From NCBI GenBank assembly GCA_036310845.1, contig JAXJRB010000104.1, positions 1-14,481 on the forward strand: a stretch of DNA of 14,481 nucleotides, read 5' to 3'. Below, piece after piece: positions 1-7,065 of the stretch. Source of the DNA: COE1 sp036310845 (GTDB lineage: Bacteria > Bacillota > Clostridia > Lachnospirales > Lachnospiraceae). Numbering within the stretch: the stretch's first letter is position 1; each line of letters opens with the position of its first letter. A model generated the notes under the pieces. That model saw only the letters and a list, made by a program, of their open reading frames with translations, did no database searches and was not told the DNA's origin. The position numbers and the translations under genes were made by a program.

Positions 1-10
1 AAGACCATGT

Positions 11-264
11 CACACTAAAGTGTGAAAGTTCTTTGAACTGTCCTATTGAACAAAAATAATATGCGCAGAATCGCATAAGGAAAGTAGCACTTTGAGATAT
101 GCGATTCGCGAGACAAAGTGAACAAGTCCCTCAAGAGAGAGGGATTTAGGGAGATGATGTGGACTTGTCCACTTTGTTCCTTTATAGGAAATTGCTGTAA
201 CGTAGTGTTAGTTAAACAAGAATTTCGTAAAAAATTCTTGCCAAAGTGTGTGCTGGCACATACT
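11..264. other. Cluster of nested and competing inverted repeats upstream of parA
   Basis: No credible gene is seen here, but the stretch is dense in self-complementary sequence. Stems are CACACT/AGTGTG (11-16, 19-24), GAATCGCAT/ATGCGATTC (68-76, 99-107), a 17-nt arm at 113-129 that pairs at 16 of 17 positions with 161-177, CAAGAATTT/AAATTCTTG (217-225, 232-240) and an imperfect 9-bp stem at 245-264. CACTTTG occurs at 88-94 and 170-176, and its complement CAAAGTG at 114-120 and 242-248, so alternative pairings exclude one another. It could be a structured untranslated RNA, the tail of the upstream gene's terminator region, or a decayed repeat element. The arms are seen directly; a function is not. 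Confidence 0.45.
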
Positions 265-438
265 ACTTTTGATAATAGGATTAAGGTGTTAAAAGGTGGT
301 ATATAAATTATCCTAAAGCAAAATGTACAAAAAATGTAAATGCAAGCAATGGTAACGCACTAGCAAACTAACCAGTAACTACGACTAATTTCCTTTAGCT
401 AAATATGAATTCAAAAGCGTAACAAAGGAAAAATAGAA

Positions 439-454
439 TGTTTCACGTGAAACA
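439..454. promoter_or_regulatory. parS: parS centromere site bound by ParB
   Basis: TGTTTCACGTGAAACA is the exact 16-bp consensus that Spo0J/ParB binds in Bacillus and its relatives, and the palindrome extends to 20 bp (437-456). ParB loads here, spreads as a CTP-dependent clamp, and recruits ParA and SMC for origin segregation. It lies about 320 bp upstream of parA, in non-coding DNA. I found no second perfect copy in the window. Confidence 0.97.
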
Positions 455-539
455 TTGTAATAAAGTATAAAATAATGCAATTATTCAGTACCTTTATAAT
501 TGAGAGTAGACTATGAAGTCTTACAATAAGTCATAATAA

Positions 540-554
540 ATTGTTTTCAACAAT
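540..554. repeat. Short inverted repeat in the parA upstream region
   Basis: ATTGTT-TTC-AACAAT is a perfect 6-bp inverted repeat with a 3-nt centre. A second small hairpin, CTGC-CTCA-GCAG, follows at 584-595, with T and A tracts on its two sides. Neither has a T-run after it in the correct direction, so they are not good intrinsic terminators. They could be protein binding sites. The rest of 455-731 is AT-rich DNA in which I see nothing else. Confidence 0.3.
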
Positions 555-731
555 AGGATTTTGTTTATTGCATCATATTTTTACTGCCTCAGCAGAAAAA
601 ATCACGTCCTAACTAAACAGTTCTAAAATAATAACACTTTTAGTAAAAAGAGATAAAAAGTAACATAAGTGATTTCCATATTATCTTTAAAATAAAATAA
701 AAACTTTCTAGCATATCATACTTATTAGTGA

Positions 732-765
732 TATAATCATATACAGAAAAGAATAAATCAGGAGG
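732..765 (+). promoter_or_regulatory. Putative parA promoter -10 and ribosome binding site
   Basis: TATAAT at 732-737 matches the -10 consensus exactly. No good -35 lies at 16-18 nt spacing (TAGCAT at 709-714 is the closest position), so the promoter is either weak or helped by a protein. AGGAGG at 760-765 sits 6 nt before the parA ATG and fixes that start. Confidence 0.5.
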
Positions 766-771
766 ATCAAA

Positions 772-1536
772 ATGGGAAAAATAATTGCGATTGCTAACCA
801 AAAGGGTGGAGTTGGAAAGACAACAACATCGATTAATTTATCTGCATGTATTGCACAAAAAGGTAAAAAAGTATTGGTAATTGATATTGATCCTCAGGGG
901 AATACAACAAGTGGATATGGTATCGAAAAAAATGAATTAGACAATACGATATATGAATTGATGCTTGGAGAATGCTCAATTGAAGATTGCATATTGAAAG
1001 ATGTTATAAAGAATGTATCCATATTGCCATCTAACGTAAATCTAGCAGCTGCCGAAATAGAATTAATTGGAGTAGAAAGAAAAGAGTATATTTTAAAGAA
1101 TGAAGTGGATTGGGTAAGAGATAGATATGATTATATAATTATTGACTGCCCGCCATCGTTAAGTATGTTAACAGTTAATGCTATGACAACGGCTGATTCG
1201 GTATTGGTGCCAATTCAGTGTGAGTATTATGCATTGGAAGGTTTAAGTCAGCTTATTCATACGGTAAATTTGGTGAAAGAGAGATTGAATCCGGATTTAG
1301 ATATGGAAGGTGTTGTTTTCACAATGTATGATTCTAGAACCAATTTATCCGCGCAGGTTGTTGAAAATGTGAAGAATAACTTGAAACAGAAGATATATAA
1401 GACAGTAATTCCAAGAAATATTCGTTTAGCAGAAGCACCAAGTCATGGAGCACCAATTAATATCTATGATCCAAAGTCAGCAGGTGCAGAAAGTTATTTA
1501 TCTTTAGCTACAGAAATTATTAAAGGAAATAAGTAG
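772..1536 (+). CDS. parA: Chromosome partitioning ATPase ParA (Soj)
   Basis: A 254-residue deviant Walker-A ATPase of the ParA/Soj/MinD class. The P-loop KGGVGKTT is at residues 11-18 with the signature first lysine, the DIDPQGN motif at 38-44, and the Walker B-like IIIDCPPS around 122-129 with Asp125. It should dimerise on ATP, bind DNA non-specifically, and be stimulated by the ParB N-terminus to segregate origins; in Bacillus, Soj also controls DnaA. Length is normal for the short, chromosomal ParA type that lacks an N-terminal HTH. The ATG has AGGAGG 6 nt upstream. parB follows after 89 nt and a parS site lies upstream, so this is a complete parABS system. Confidence 0.97.
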   Translation: MGKIIAIANQKGGVGKTTTSINLSACIAQKGKKVLVIDIDPQGNTTSGYGIEKNELDNTIYELMLGECSIEDCILKDVIKNVSILPSNVNLAAAEIELIGVERKEYILKNEVDWVRDRYDYIIIDCPPSLSMLTVNAMTTADSVLVPIQCEYYALEGLSQLIHTVNLVKERLNPDLDMEGVVFTMYDSRTNLSAQVVENVKNNLKQKIYKTVIPRNIRLAEAPSHGAPINIYDPKSAGAESYLSLATEIIKGNK

Positions 1537-1625
1537 TAAAGCTAAATATTACAGGAAAACAATTTTAGTTGGATTGTAAAACAGAATGAAAAGTAAGTAG
1601 TAAAATTAATAAAGGAGAATGGCAG

Positions 1626-2528
1626 ATGGCTATAAAAGGAAAAGGATTAGGAAAAGGATTAGATACCTTAATTCCTTCAGAATATGTGCCACCTAAAAAA
1701 GGAAATGAAGACCAAAAGGGAGCAAACGAAGCAGAGACTATTGTAAAGATTACAAAAGTTGAACCAAATAGAGAACAGCCAAGAAAGCATTTTGATGAAG
1801 ATGCATTACAGGAATTGGCAGATTCCATTAAACAGTTTGGACTCTTGCAACCTATCTTAGTTCAAGATAGAGGCGATTATTATGAAATAATAGCTGGAGA
1901 AAGAAGATGGCGTGCGGCAAAGCTTGCAGGGCTTAAGGAAGTTCCGGTTATTATTAGAAATTATACAAATCAAGAAATTGTAGAAATATCTTTAATTGAA
2001 AATATTCAAAGAGAAGATTTAAATCCAATTGAAGAAGCAATGGCGTATAAAAGACTATTGGAAGAATTTAATTTAAAGCAGGATGAAGTGGCAGAGAGAG
2101 TTTCTAAAAGCAGAACCACTGTTACCAATAGTATGCGTTTGTTAAAGCTTTGTGATGGTGTTCAACAGATGATTATTGATGACATGTTGTCTACGGGGCA
2201 TGCTAGAGCATTAATACCAATTGAAGATGTTGAACAGCAGTTACAACTTGCACAGAAGATATTTGATGAGAAGTTAAGTGTAAGAGAGGTTGAGAAATTG
2301 GTTAAGGCAATTTTAAAACCTGATGACAAACCTAAAAAAGAAGAACCCCCGAAAAACCTACAATATATTTATCAAGATATTGAGGATAGATTAAAAGAAA
2401 AACTCAGTAGGAAGGTTTCCATTAATGCGAAGGGAAAAAATGGAGCTGGAAAAATTGAAATAGAGTTTTATTCAAATGAAGATTTGGATAGATTGATAGA
2501 GTTTTTATCTAGTATGAAACAATCATAA
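1626..2528 (+). CDS. parB: Chromosome partitioning protein ParB (Spo0J)
   Basis: A 300-residue ParB. The N-terminal GLGKGLDTLIP (residues 7-17) is the conserved ParA-stimulating motif. The CTPase domain follows, with QPRKHFD (51-57), GERRWRAAK (91-99) and ENIQREDLNPIEEA (125-138), the motifs that bind CTP and allow clamp closure. An HTH lies at roughly 148-175 (KQDEVAERVSKSRTTVTN) and reads parS. The lysine-rich linker and C-terminal dimerisation segment end with EIEFYSNEDLDRLIEFL. AAAGGAG at 1611-1617 supports the ATG at 1626. Its target site is at 439-454. Nothing is truncated. I chose ParB over the nucleoid occlusion paralogue Noc because of the intact N-terminal ParA motif and the adjacent parA. 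Confidence 0.97.
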   Translation: MAIKGKGLGKGLDTLIPSEYVPPKKGNEDQKGANEAETIVKITKVEPNREQPRKHFDEDALQELADSIKQFGLLQPILVQDRGDYYEIIAGERRWRAAKLAGLKEVPVIIRNYTNQEIVEISLIENIQREDLNPIEEAMAYKRLLEEFNLKQDEVAERVSKSRTTVTNSMRLLKLCDGVQQMIIDDMLSTGHARALIPIEDVEQQLQLAQKIFDEKLSVREVEKLVKAILKPDDKPKKEEPPKNLQYIYQDIEDRLKEKLSRKVSINAKGKNGAGKIEIEFYSNEDLDRLIEFLSSMKQS

Positions 2529-2551
2529 GTAGGCAGAAGGGGATATAAACA

Positions 2552-3085
2552 ATGAGCAGCAATTTTTTAAAAATAATAGGATTAGGTCATATTGATATTG
2601 GATACTTGTTTTTAGGACTAATAATTACTAATGTGATTTTATTCATTTTGATGGTGATAGCATTTCTGCAAATAGGTAGATTTAAGAAAAAGTATCAGAA
2701 ATTCATGCAAGGAAAAAATGCAGGAAGTCTGGAAACAGATATTATGAAATTGTATGAAGATAATACCTTTATTAAAAATCATGTAGAGAAAAATAGAAAA
2801 GATATTACTGAATTATTTAATAAACAAAAGCTTAATTTCCAAAAAATGGGTCTTGTAAAATATGATGCATTTAAGGAAATGGGAGGAAAACTTAGTTTTG
2901 CTTTAGTGCTTTTAGATGAGAATGACAATGGAATTTTGTTAAATTCCGTACATAGCAGTGAAGGATGCTATTCTTATACAAAGAGAATAAAAAATGGTAG
3001 TTCAGCAATTGATTTAAGTAATGAAGAAAAAGTAGCAGTAGAAAGGGCAATGAAGGGAACAGCATCAAATCCAGATGCGGAATAA
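2552..3085 (+). CDS. DUF4446 family membrane-anchored protein
   Basis: A 177-residue protein with one clear hydrophobic segment (about residues 17-41), a basic stretch after it (RFKKKYQKF, 43-51) and a cytoplasmic part of about 130 residues. A helical stretch (about 58-95) precedes a compact domain containing YDAFKEMGGKLSFALVLLDENDNG, a pattern I associate with DUF4446 proteins encoded beside parB in Clostridia. The function is not known. By the positive-inside rule the N-terminus is outside and the main domain in the cytosol. It starts 23 nt after parB and 18 nt before the next gene, so co-transcription is very likely. A role in origin handling or the cell envelope would be guesswork from position alone. 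Confidence 0.8.
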   Translation: MSSNFLKIIGLGHIDIGYLFLGLIITNVILFILMVIAFLQIGRFKKKYQKFMQGKNAGSLETDIMKLYEDNTFIKNHVEKNRKDITELFNKQKLNFQKMGLVKYDAFKEMGGKLSFALVLLDENDNGILLNSVHSSEGCYSYTKRIKNGSSAIDLSNEEKVAVERAMKGTASNPDAE

Positions 3086-3103
3086 AAGAAAGGGGAACTC
3101 TTT

Positions 3104-4171
3104 ATGAAATTAATAACAGTAGAAGATTTAAAAGTAGGTGATGTACTTGCGAAGGATGTATTATTACAGGATTATACCGTATTACTTGGAAAAGGGACAG
3201 AAATAAAAGAAGCTTATATTGATAAACTTCGTGATCTTTCTATAGTAACTGTGTATATCGAAGAAAATATGGAAGAAGAACCAAGACTGGCATTAGAAGA
3301 AATAACAATTCTTAAAGATGATGTAGAATCAAAGATAAAGAATAAAGTAAAGGATATCTTAGAGTTACATGTATATCAGCAGACAGAAGGTTTAGAAGAA
3401 ATTGCAGATACAGCACAAAATATTATTGTTGACATTTTAGAAGAAGATGCAGTTGTAGAGCGCGTTTATGATATTAAAGAGAGAAGTGCAGATATTTATG
3501 AGCATTCTCTTACTACTTGTACTATTGCTACTTTGATTGCACTTAAAATGAATCTGTCTGAAAAAGAAGTTTATGATATAAGTGTCAGTGCACTACTTCA
3601 CGATATTGGATTAAGATATTTGGTGGTACGTTATGAAGATCAAGATATTCATTTATTGCCGGCAAAGGATCAGGAAGAATATAAGAAGCATCCAATCTAC
3701 AGTTATACTGCAATTAAAAAAGAAAATTGGATTTCAGAAGAGGCAAAGAATATAATTTTGAATCATCATGAACATATAGATGGTTCGGGATATTCTATGG
3801 GTACAGATTTGGTTTCAAAGTCATGTCAGATTTTAGGAGTAGTTGATGAGTTTGACGAAATGATTTGTGGAATTGGTAAAGCAAGAATACGTGTGCATGA
3901 AGCAATTAACTGTATTAGAAATTATAGTGGAATTTGGTTTGATGACGAAGTTGTTGAAACCTTTTTACAGATGATAGCAGTTTATCCGGTTGGTTCGAAG
4001 GTTAAAACAAATGAAGGGGAATTAGCTGTTGTTATGAAACAAAATGTTCATTTTCCAGAAAGACCGGTGCTTCGTGTAATTAATGATAAATTCGGGCAAT
4101 CTATTAGCGAAGAAAAGATTATTGATTTGATTAAAGAAACAAAGATTGTTATTCAGGAAGTAATCAAGTAA
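3104..4171 (+). CDS. HD-GYP-type phosphohydrolase domain protein with a degenerate GYP motif
   Basis: A 355-residue soluble protein. Residues 1-60 resemble the DUF3391-like N-terminal part often found before HD-GYP domains (KVGDVLAKDVLLQDYTVLLGKGTEI). The HD domain runs from about 125 to 295: His134 in EHSLTTC, the HD pair H166-D167 in LLHDIG, His196, HHEHIDGSGY at 221-230 and Asp248 in VVDEFDEM. The metal-binding histidines and aspartates expected for a c-di-GMP phosphodiesterase are mostly present. The GYP triplet, however, reads GYS (229-231), and the usual AxIIxVAD is QILGVVD. It may hydrolyse c-di-GMP, another nucleotide, or act only as a sensor. A short C-terminal beta-rich region follows. 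AGGGGA around 3090-3095 supports the start. It sits between DUF4446 and serS. Confidence 0.85.
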   Translation: MKLITVEDLKVGDVLAKDVLLQDYTVLLGKGTEIKEAYIDKLRDLSIVTVYIEENMEEEPRLALEEITILKDDVESKIKNKVKDILELHVYQQTEGLEEIADTAQNIIVDILEEDAVVERVYDIKERSADIYEHSLTTCTIATLIALKMNLSEKEVYDISVSALLHDIGLRYLVVRYEDQDIHLLPAKDQEEYKKHPIYSYTAIKKENWISEEAKNIILNHHEHIDGSGYSMGTDLVSKSCQILGVVDEFDEMICGIGKARIRVHEAINCIRNYSGIWFDDEVVETFLQMIAVYPVGSKVKTNEGELAVVMKQNVHFPERPVLRVINDKFGQSISEEKIIDLIKETKIVIQEVIK

Positions 4172-4177
4172 AAATGA

Positions 4178-4191
4178 CTCAGGAAACTGAG
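4178..4191 (+). other. Small CTCAG-GAAA-CTGAG hairpin between the HD gene and serS
   Basis: A perfect 5-bp stem with a GAAA tetraloop lies in the 57-nt gap before serS. No T-run follows, so it is probably not a terminator. It may influence mRNA stability or serS translation. No T-box leader fits in this gap. Confidence 0.35.
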
Positions 4192-4228
4192 AAAGATATA
4201 TTTAAAAAGAGTTAAAGGAGCAACAGAA

Positions 4229-5506
4229 ATGATCGATATTAAATTCTTAAGAGAGAATCCAGAAGTAGTTAAGGAAAATATTAAAAAGAAATTTCAAGAT
4301 CATAAGTTACCGCTTGTTGATGAAGTGATTGTACTTGATGCAGAAGCAAGAAAGACACAGCAGGAAGCTGATAATCTTCGTGCAGAGAGAAATAGAATTT
4401 CCAAGCAGATTGGTGCATTAATGGCACAGGGCAAGAAAGAAGAAGCAGAAGAAGTGAAAAAGCAGGTAGCTTCACAGGCATCTAAATTAGAAGAACTTGC
4501 TGAGAAGGAAAAAGAGCTTAATGAAAAAGTAACTAAGATCATGATGACAATTCCAAATATTATTGATCCTAGTGTACCTATTGGAAAAAATGATGAAGAA
4601 AATGTAGAAGTTCAGAAGTATGGAGAACCTGTTGTACCTGAATTCGAGATTCCATATCATACTGATATTATGGAAAAATTAAAGGGAATTGACCTTGATA
4701 GTGCAAGAAAAGTAGCAGGAAATGGATTCTATTATCTTATGGGAGATATCGCAAGATTACATTCTGCAGTTATCTCTTATGCAAGAGATTTCATGATAGA
4801 AAGAGGTTTTACCTACTGTATTCCACCTTTTATGATTCGTAGTAATGTTGTAACAGGCGTTATGAGCTTTGATGAAATGGAAGCTATGATGTATAAAATT
4901 GAAGGTGAAGACTTATACTTAATTGGAACCAGCGAACATTCCATGATTGGTAAGTTTATTGATACCATTATTCCAGAGCAGGAGCTGCCACATACATTAA
5001 CAAGTTATTCTCCTTGTTTTAGAAAAGAAAAGGGTGCACACGGTCTTGAAGAAAGAGGTGTATACAGAATTCACCAGTTTGAGAAGCAGGAAATGGTAGT
5101 TGTATGTAAGCCAGAAGAATCTATGCAGTGGTTTGATAAGTTATGGCAGAACACAGTAGATTTATTCCGTTCTTTGGATATTCCTGTTCGTACATTAGAA
5201 TGTTGTTCCGGTGATCTTGCGGATTTAAAAGTTAAGTCTATTGACGTAGAAGCTTGGTCTCCAAGACAGAAGAAGTATTTTGAGGTAGGTAGCTGCTCTA
5301 ACTTAGGAGATGCTCAGGCAAGAAGACTTAAGATTCGTGTAAATGGCGAAGATGGAAAGTATTTTGCACATACCTTAAACAATACAGTAGTAGCACCACC
5401 TAGAATGTTAATTGCATTCCTTGAGAACAATTTACAGGCAGATGGTTCTGTTCGTATTCCTAAGGCATTACAGCCATACATGGGTGGAAAGACAGAGATT
5501 AAATAG
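4229..5506 (+). CDS. serS: Seryl-tRNA synthetase
   Basis: A 425-residue class II synthetase that charges tRNA-Ser (and tRNA-Sec). The N-terminal tRNA-binding coiled coil covers about residues 30-105, rich in Glu, Lys and Ala (RAERNRISKQIGALMAQGKK). The catalytic core follows with GTSEHSM (233-239) at the serine pocket, motif 2 FRKEKGAHGLEERGVYRIHQ (264-283) and motif 3 around 382-400. Motif 3 reads TLNNTVVAPPRML, where the common bacterial form is TLNGSGLAVGRTL. The class-defining arginine (Arg392) is kept but the glycines are lost. I recall similar motif 3 versions in other clostridial SerRS, so this is a lineage variant rather than damage. The C-terminus IPKALQPYMGG is typical. AAAGGAG upstream supports the ATG. 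Confidence 0.96.
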   Translation: MIDIKFLRENPEVVKENIKKKFQDHKLPLVDEVIVLDAEARKTQQEADNLRAERNRISKQIGALMAQGKKEEAEEVKKQVASQASKLEELAEKEKELNEKVTKIMMTIPNIIDPSVPIGKNDEENVEVQKYGEPVVPEFEIPYHTDIMEKLKGIDLDSARKVAGNGFYYLMGDIARLHSAVISYARDFMIERGFTYCIPPFMIRSNVVTGVMSFDEMEAMMYKIEGEDLYLIGTSEHSMIGKFIDTIIPEQELPHTLTSYSPCFRKEKGAHGLEERGVYRIHQFEKQEMVVVCKPEESMQWFDKLWQNTVDLFRSLDIPVRTLECCSGDLADLKVKSIDVEAWSPRQKKYFEVGSCSNLGDAQARRLKIRVNGEDGKYFAHTLNNTVVAPPRMLIAFLENNLQADGSVRIPKALQPYMGGKTEIK

Positions 5507-5530
5507 AAATAAAAAAGAAAGGCTGTTTGT

Positions 5531-6472
5531 GTGCACAGATATTTAAGAGCAATAGGTTTTAGCAAGGTTAAAAAAAGAGAAGAACTCCAAAAATTGATTC
5601 ATGAGGTTGTCGTAACGACAATCTCGAAGAATCATACAAAAGAAGAAGCCTCGTCAAAGAAAAAACAAAAAAAATATTGGTCAGGTATGGAGCTTGTAGC
5701 TGACGATGATGAACAGGTTTATGCGGAATTATATCTCGATTTTGTTGATGGAGCGGGAATCTGTGTTCGTGGACAGTTTGATGAAAAGAATACTTTTTTG
5801 TACGAATACTATTTTCCGTATTTAAAGGGTAGCCAGATTAGCTCCAATGAAGATATAACAGTAGAACGCCACGCAGAGAAGGAATCTTATGCAGGAATTT
5901 GTGATGATATCAAAGTAGGAGTTTCTCTTATCTTTTATCTGCAAAATATGGTTCCTTATAAAAGAATGAAGGTTCAAAATAGACTTCCTGTTAAAGGAAC
6001 TTCCTTGATTATGAGCGGTTTATCGGTTAGTGGAACAATTATGATGCCAATCATAAAAAATGAGCGTGAAAAGAGGAAAAGTAAGAAAGCGACAGACGAG
6101 CGAAATCAACTCATTGCACAGGCAAGAATGGGAAATGAAGAAGCGATAGAAAGTCTGACGCTGGATGATATGGATACTTATACCACCATTTCCCGCAAGA
6201 TTCAAAAGGAAGATGTGTTTAGTCTTGTTGATACTTATTTTATGCCTTATGGAGTAGAGTGTGATCAATATTCCATTCTAGGCGAGATTGTAGAATATCA
6301 TCAGGAACTGAACCGTATGACAAAAGAAGAAATAGTGTTTATGACAATCGAATGTAATGAGCTCACATTTGATGTATGTATTAACAAAGAGGATCTCTTT
6401 GGAGAACCGGCAGTGGGTAGACGATTTAAAGGAACGGTTTGGTTACAAGGCTATATTGAATTTCCACAGTAA
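5531..6472 (+). CDS. DUF3881 family protein of unknown function
   Basis: A 313-residue protein starting at GTG, with GAAAGG about 8 nt upstream (5517-5522). The opening MHRYLRAIGFSKV matches the start I recall for DUF3881 proteins, which are found in Lachnospiraceae. No signal peptide or strong membrane segment is seen. Residues about 40-55 are lysine-rich (KKKQKKYW). The middle and C-terminal parts are beta-rich with many acidic residues, and one region (about 175-205) is rich in Lys, Arg and Glu. No catalytic motif is evident. It lies 24 nt after serS and ends the core operon, just before the tRNA promoter. Function cannot be assigned; long-standing linkage to serS is the only clue. Confidence 0.75.
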   Translation: MHRYLRAIGFSKVKKREELQKLIHEVVVTTISKNHTKEEASSKKKQKKYWSGMELVADDDEQVYAELYLDFVDGAGICVRGQFDEKNTFLYEYYFPYLKGSQISSNEDITVERHAEKESYAGICDDIKVGVSLIFYLQNMVPYKRMKVQNRLPVKGTSLIMSGLSVSGTIMMPIIKNEREKRKSKKATDERNQLIAQARMGNEEAIESLTLDDMDTYTTISRKIQKEDVFSLVDTYFMPYGVECDQYSILGEIVEYHQELNRMTKEEIVFMTIECNELTFDVCINKEDLFGEPAVGRRFKGTVWLQGYIEFPQ

Positions 6473-6478
6473 AAACTA

Positions 6479-6506
6479 TTGAAATCAACAAAACTTCTGA
6501 TATAAT
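6479..6506 (+). promoter_or_regulatory. Promoter of the tRNA-Arg locus
   Basis: TTGAAA (6479-6484), a 16-nt spacer and a perfect TATAAT (6501-6506) make a strong sigma-A promoter. It starts 7 nt after the DUF3881 stop codon. Transcription should begin near 6513 and run through the broken tRNA-like copy and the intact tRNA-Arg to the terminator at 6845-6879. Confidence 0.8.
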
Positions 6507-6547
6507 AATTAAGTACGATAATTATCTAAATAATAGTAATTGTATGT

Positions 6548-6661
6548 GTTTCCTTAGTTAAATGGATATAACAGCCCCCTCCTAAGGTAAAGCTATGGTT
6601 GAACCCTAGCGGAGGAAAAAGGGTAAAAGTCAGAGTTCGATTCCAACAGAGAGAAGGAAAA
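6548..6661 (+). pseudogene. Broken tRNA-Arg(CCU)-like copy
   Basis: Positions 6548-6586 repeat the 5' half of the intact tRNA at 6764: acceptor strand GTTTCCT (the tRNA has GTTCCCT), an identical D arm, and the anticodon loop CTCCTAAG at 6579-6586. After that the similarity stops. The anticodon stem GCCCC has no partner. A different hairpin (GCTA...TAGC, 6592-6610) and GGAGG able to pair with CCTCC follow. A T-loop-like TTCGATTCC (6635-6643) and AGGAAAA (6655-6661) come much later without a proper T stem. It should not give a working tRNA. The break falls at the anticodon loop, the same place as in the tRNA fragments downstream. Confidence 0.65.
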
Positions 6662-6719
6662 GAAGTCGAGACAAGAAAAATAGAAATTCATCACTTAGTG
6701 TTGGATTCATAGATATGGC

Positions 6720-6760
6720 TGCCGATGCCAAAGAGGCTGAAAAAGCCTGAAAATACGGCA
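6720..6760 (+). other. Nested stem-loop just upstream of tRNA-Arg
   Basis: TGCCG (6720-6724) pairs with CGGCA (6756-6760), enclosing AGGCT-GAAAA-AGCCT (6734-6748). It ends 3 nt before the tRNA and has no T-run. It may be a processing or stability element in the precursor RNA. The surrounding 6662-6763 holds nothing else I can name. Confidence 0.35.
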
Positions 6761-6763
6761 TTT

Positions 6764-6835
6764 GTTCCCTTAGTTAAATGGATATAACGGGGTCCTCCTA
6801 AGACTCTATTGTAGGTTCGATTCCTATAGGGAACG
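6764..6835 (+). tRNA. tRNA-Arg, anticodon CCU
   Basis: A full cloverleaf can be drawn by eye. Acceptor GTTCCCT/AGGGAAC (7 bp) with discriminator G at 6835; D stem GTTA/TAAC; anticodon stem GGGTC/GACTC with one G-U pair and loop CTCCTAA (6795-6801, anticodon CCT 6797-6799); a 4-nt variable loop; T stem GTAGG/CCTAT with one G-U and loop TTCGATT. CCA is not encoded. It decodes AGG, a rare arginine codon. Its 3' half is repeated at 9017 and 12254, so it looks like the integration target of the downstream cassettes while remaining intact. Confidence 0.93.
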
Positions 6836-7065
6836 CTCATTTCAAGCAGTAATGACTAGAAAATCATTGCTGCTTTTTTCATGCGAAACATCATTTTCGG
6901 TGACAAATTTGTCAGCGAAATGTGTTATGGAGAACTGATTTTGTCAGCGAAACTGATTTTTTGTCACCAATCCATATTTTTCGAAACTGTCAGCCGTAGG
7001 GATTAAGTACAAAGTAGGATAAGGTTTGGGTTGTAAAAGTAAGAAAAGATGGAAAGTAAAACACT
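6795..7065 (+). repeat. Cassette left-end repeat, copy 1 (271 bp, overlaps tRNA-Arg 3' half)
   Basis: This block starts at the anticodon loop CTCCTAAG and recurs with high identity at 9017-9242 (shorter) and 12254-12524 (same length, 271 bp). In order it holds the tRNA 3' half, the terminator, GGTGACAAA (6899-6907), TTTGTCAGCGAAA (6908-6920 and 6940-6952), the inverse TTTGTCACC (6960-6968), then the shared sequence to AAAACACT at 7065. The conserved motifs in direct and inverted order look like recombinase arm sites or a folded transfer site, which is inference. The TetR gene's TAG stop lies on the right boundary. Confidence 0.85.
6845..6879 (+). terminator. Intrinsic terminator of the tRNA locus, copy 1
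   Basis: AGCAGTAATGA (6845-6855) pairs with TCATTGCTGCT (6864-6874) with one G-U pair, loop CTAGAAAA, then six T. The stem is identical in the copies at 9067 and 12303 although their loops differ. Confidence 0.93.

Noticed and set aside
118..306. 62-codon open frame upstream of parA
   Set aside because: It starts at GTG without a ribosome site, lies entirely in the inverted-repeat cluster, and its composition looks like chance translation of hairpin arms.
1..771. Chromosome origin (oriC) with DnaA boxes
   Set aside because: The parS site and parAB suggest the origin is close, but I see no cluster of TTATCCACA-type boxes. A single weak match near 307 is not enough.
4172..4228. T-box leader controlling serS
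   Set aside because: The gap is only 57 nt with a single 5-bp hairpin; there is no room for specifier and antiterminator domains.
4281..4542. Open frames on the minus strand opposite serS
   Set aside because: They mirror the coiled-coil codons of SerRS, have no ribosome sites, and give low-complexity Ser/Leu-rich peptides.
6548..6661. tRNA interrupted by a group I intron
   Set aside because: The insert is only about 50 nt, far too small for a group I intron, and the flanking halves do not make a proper T stem or anticodon stem.
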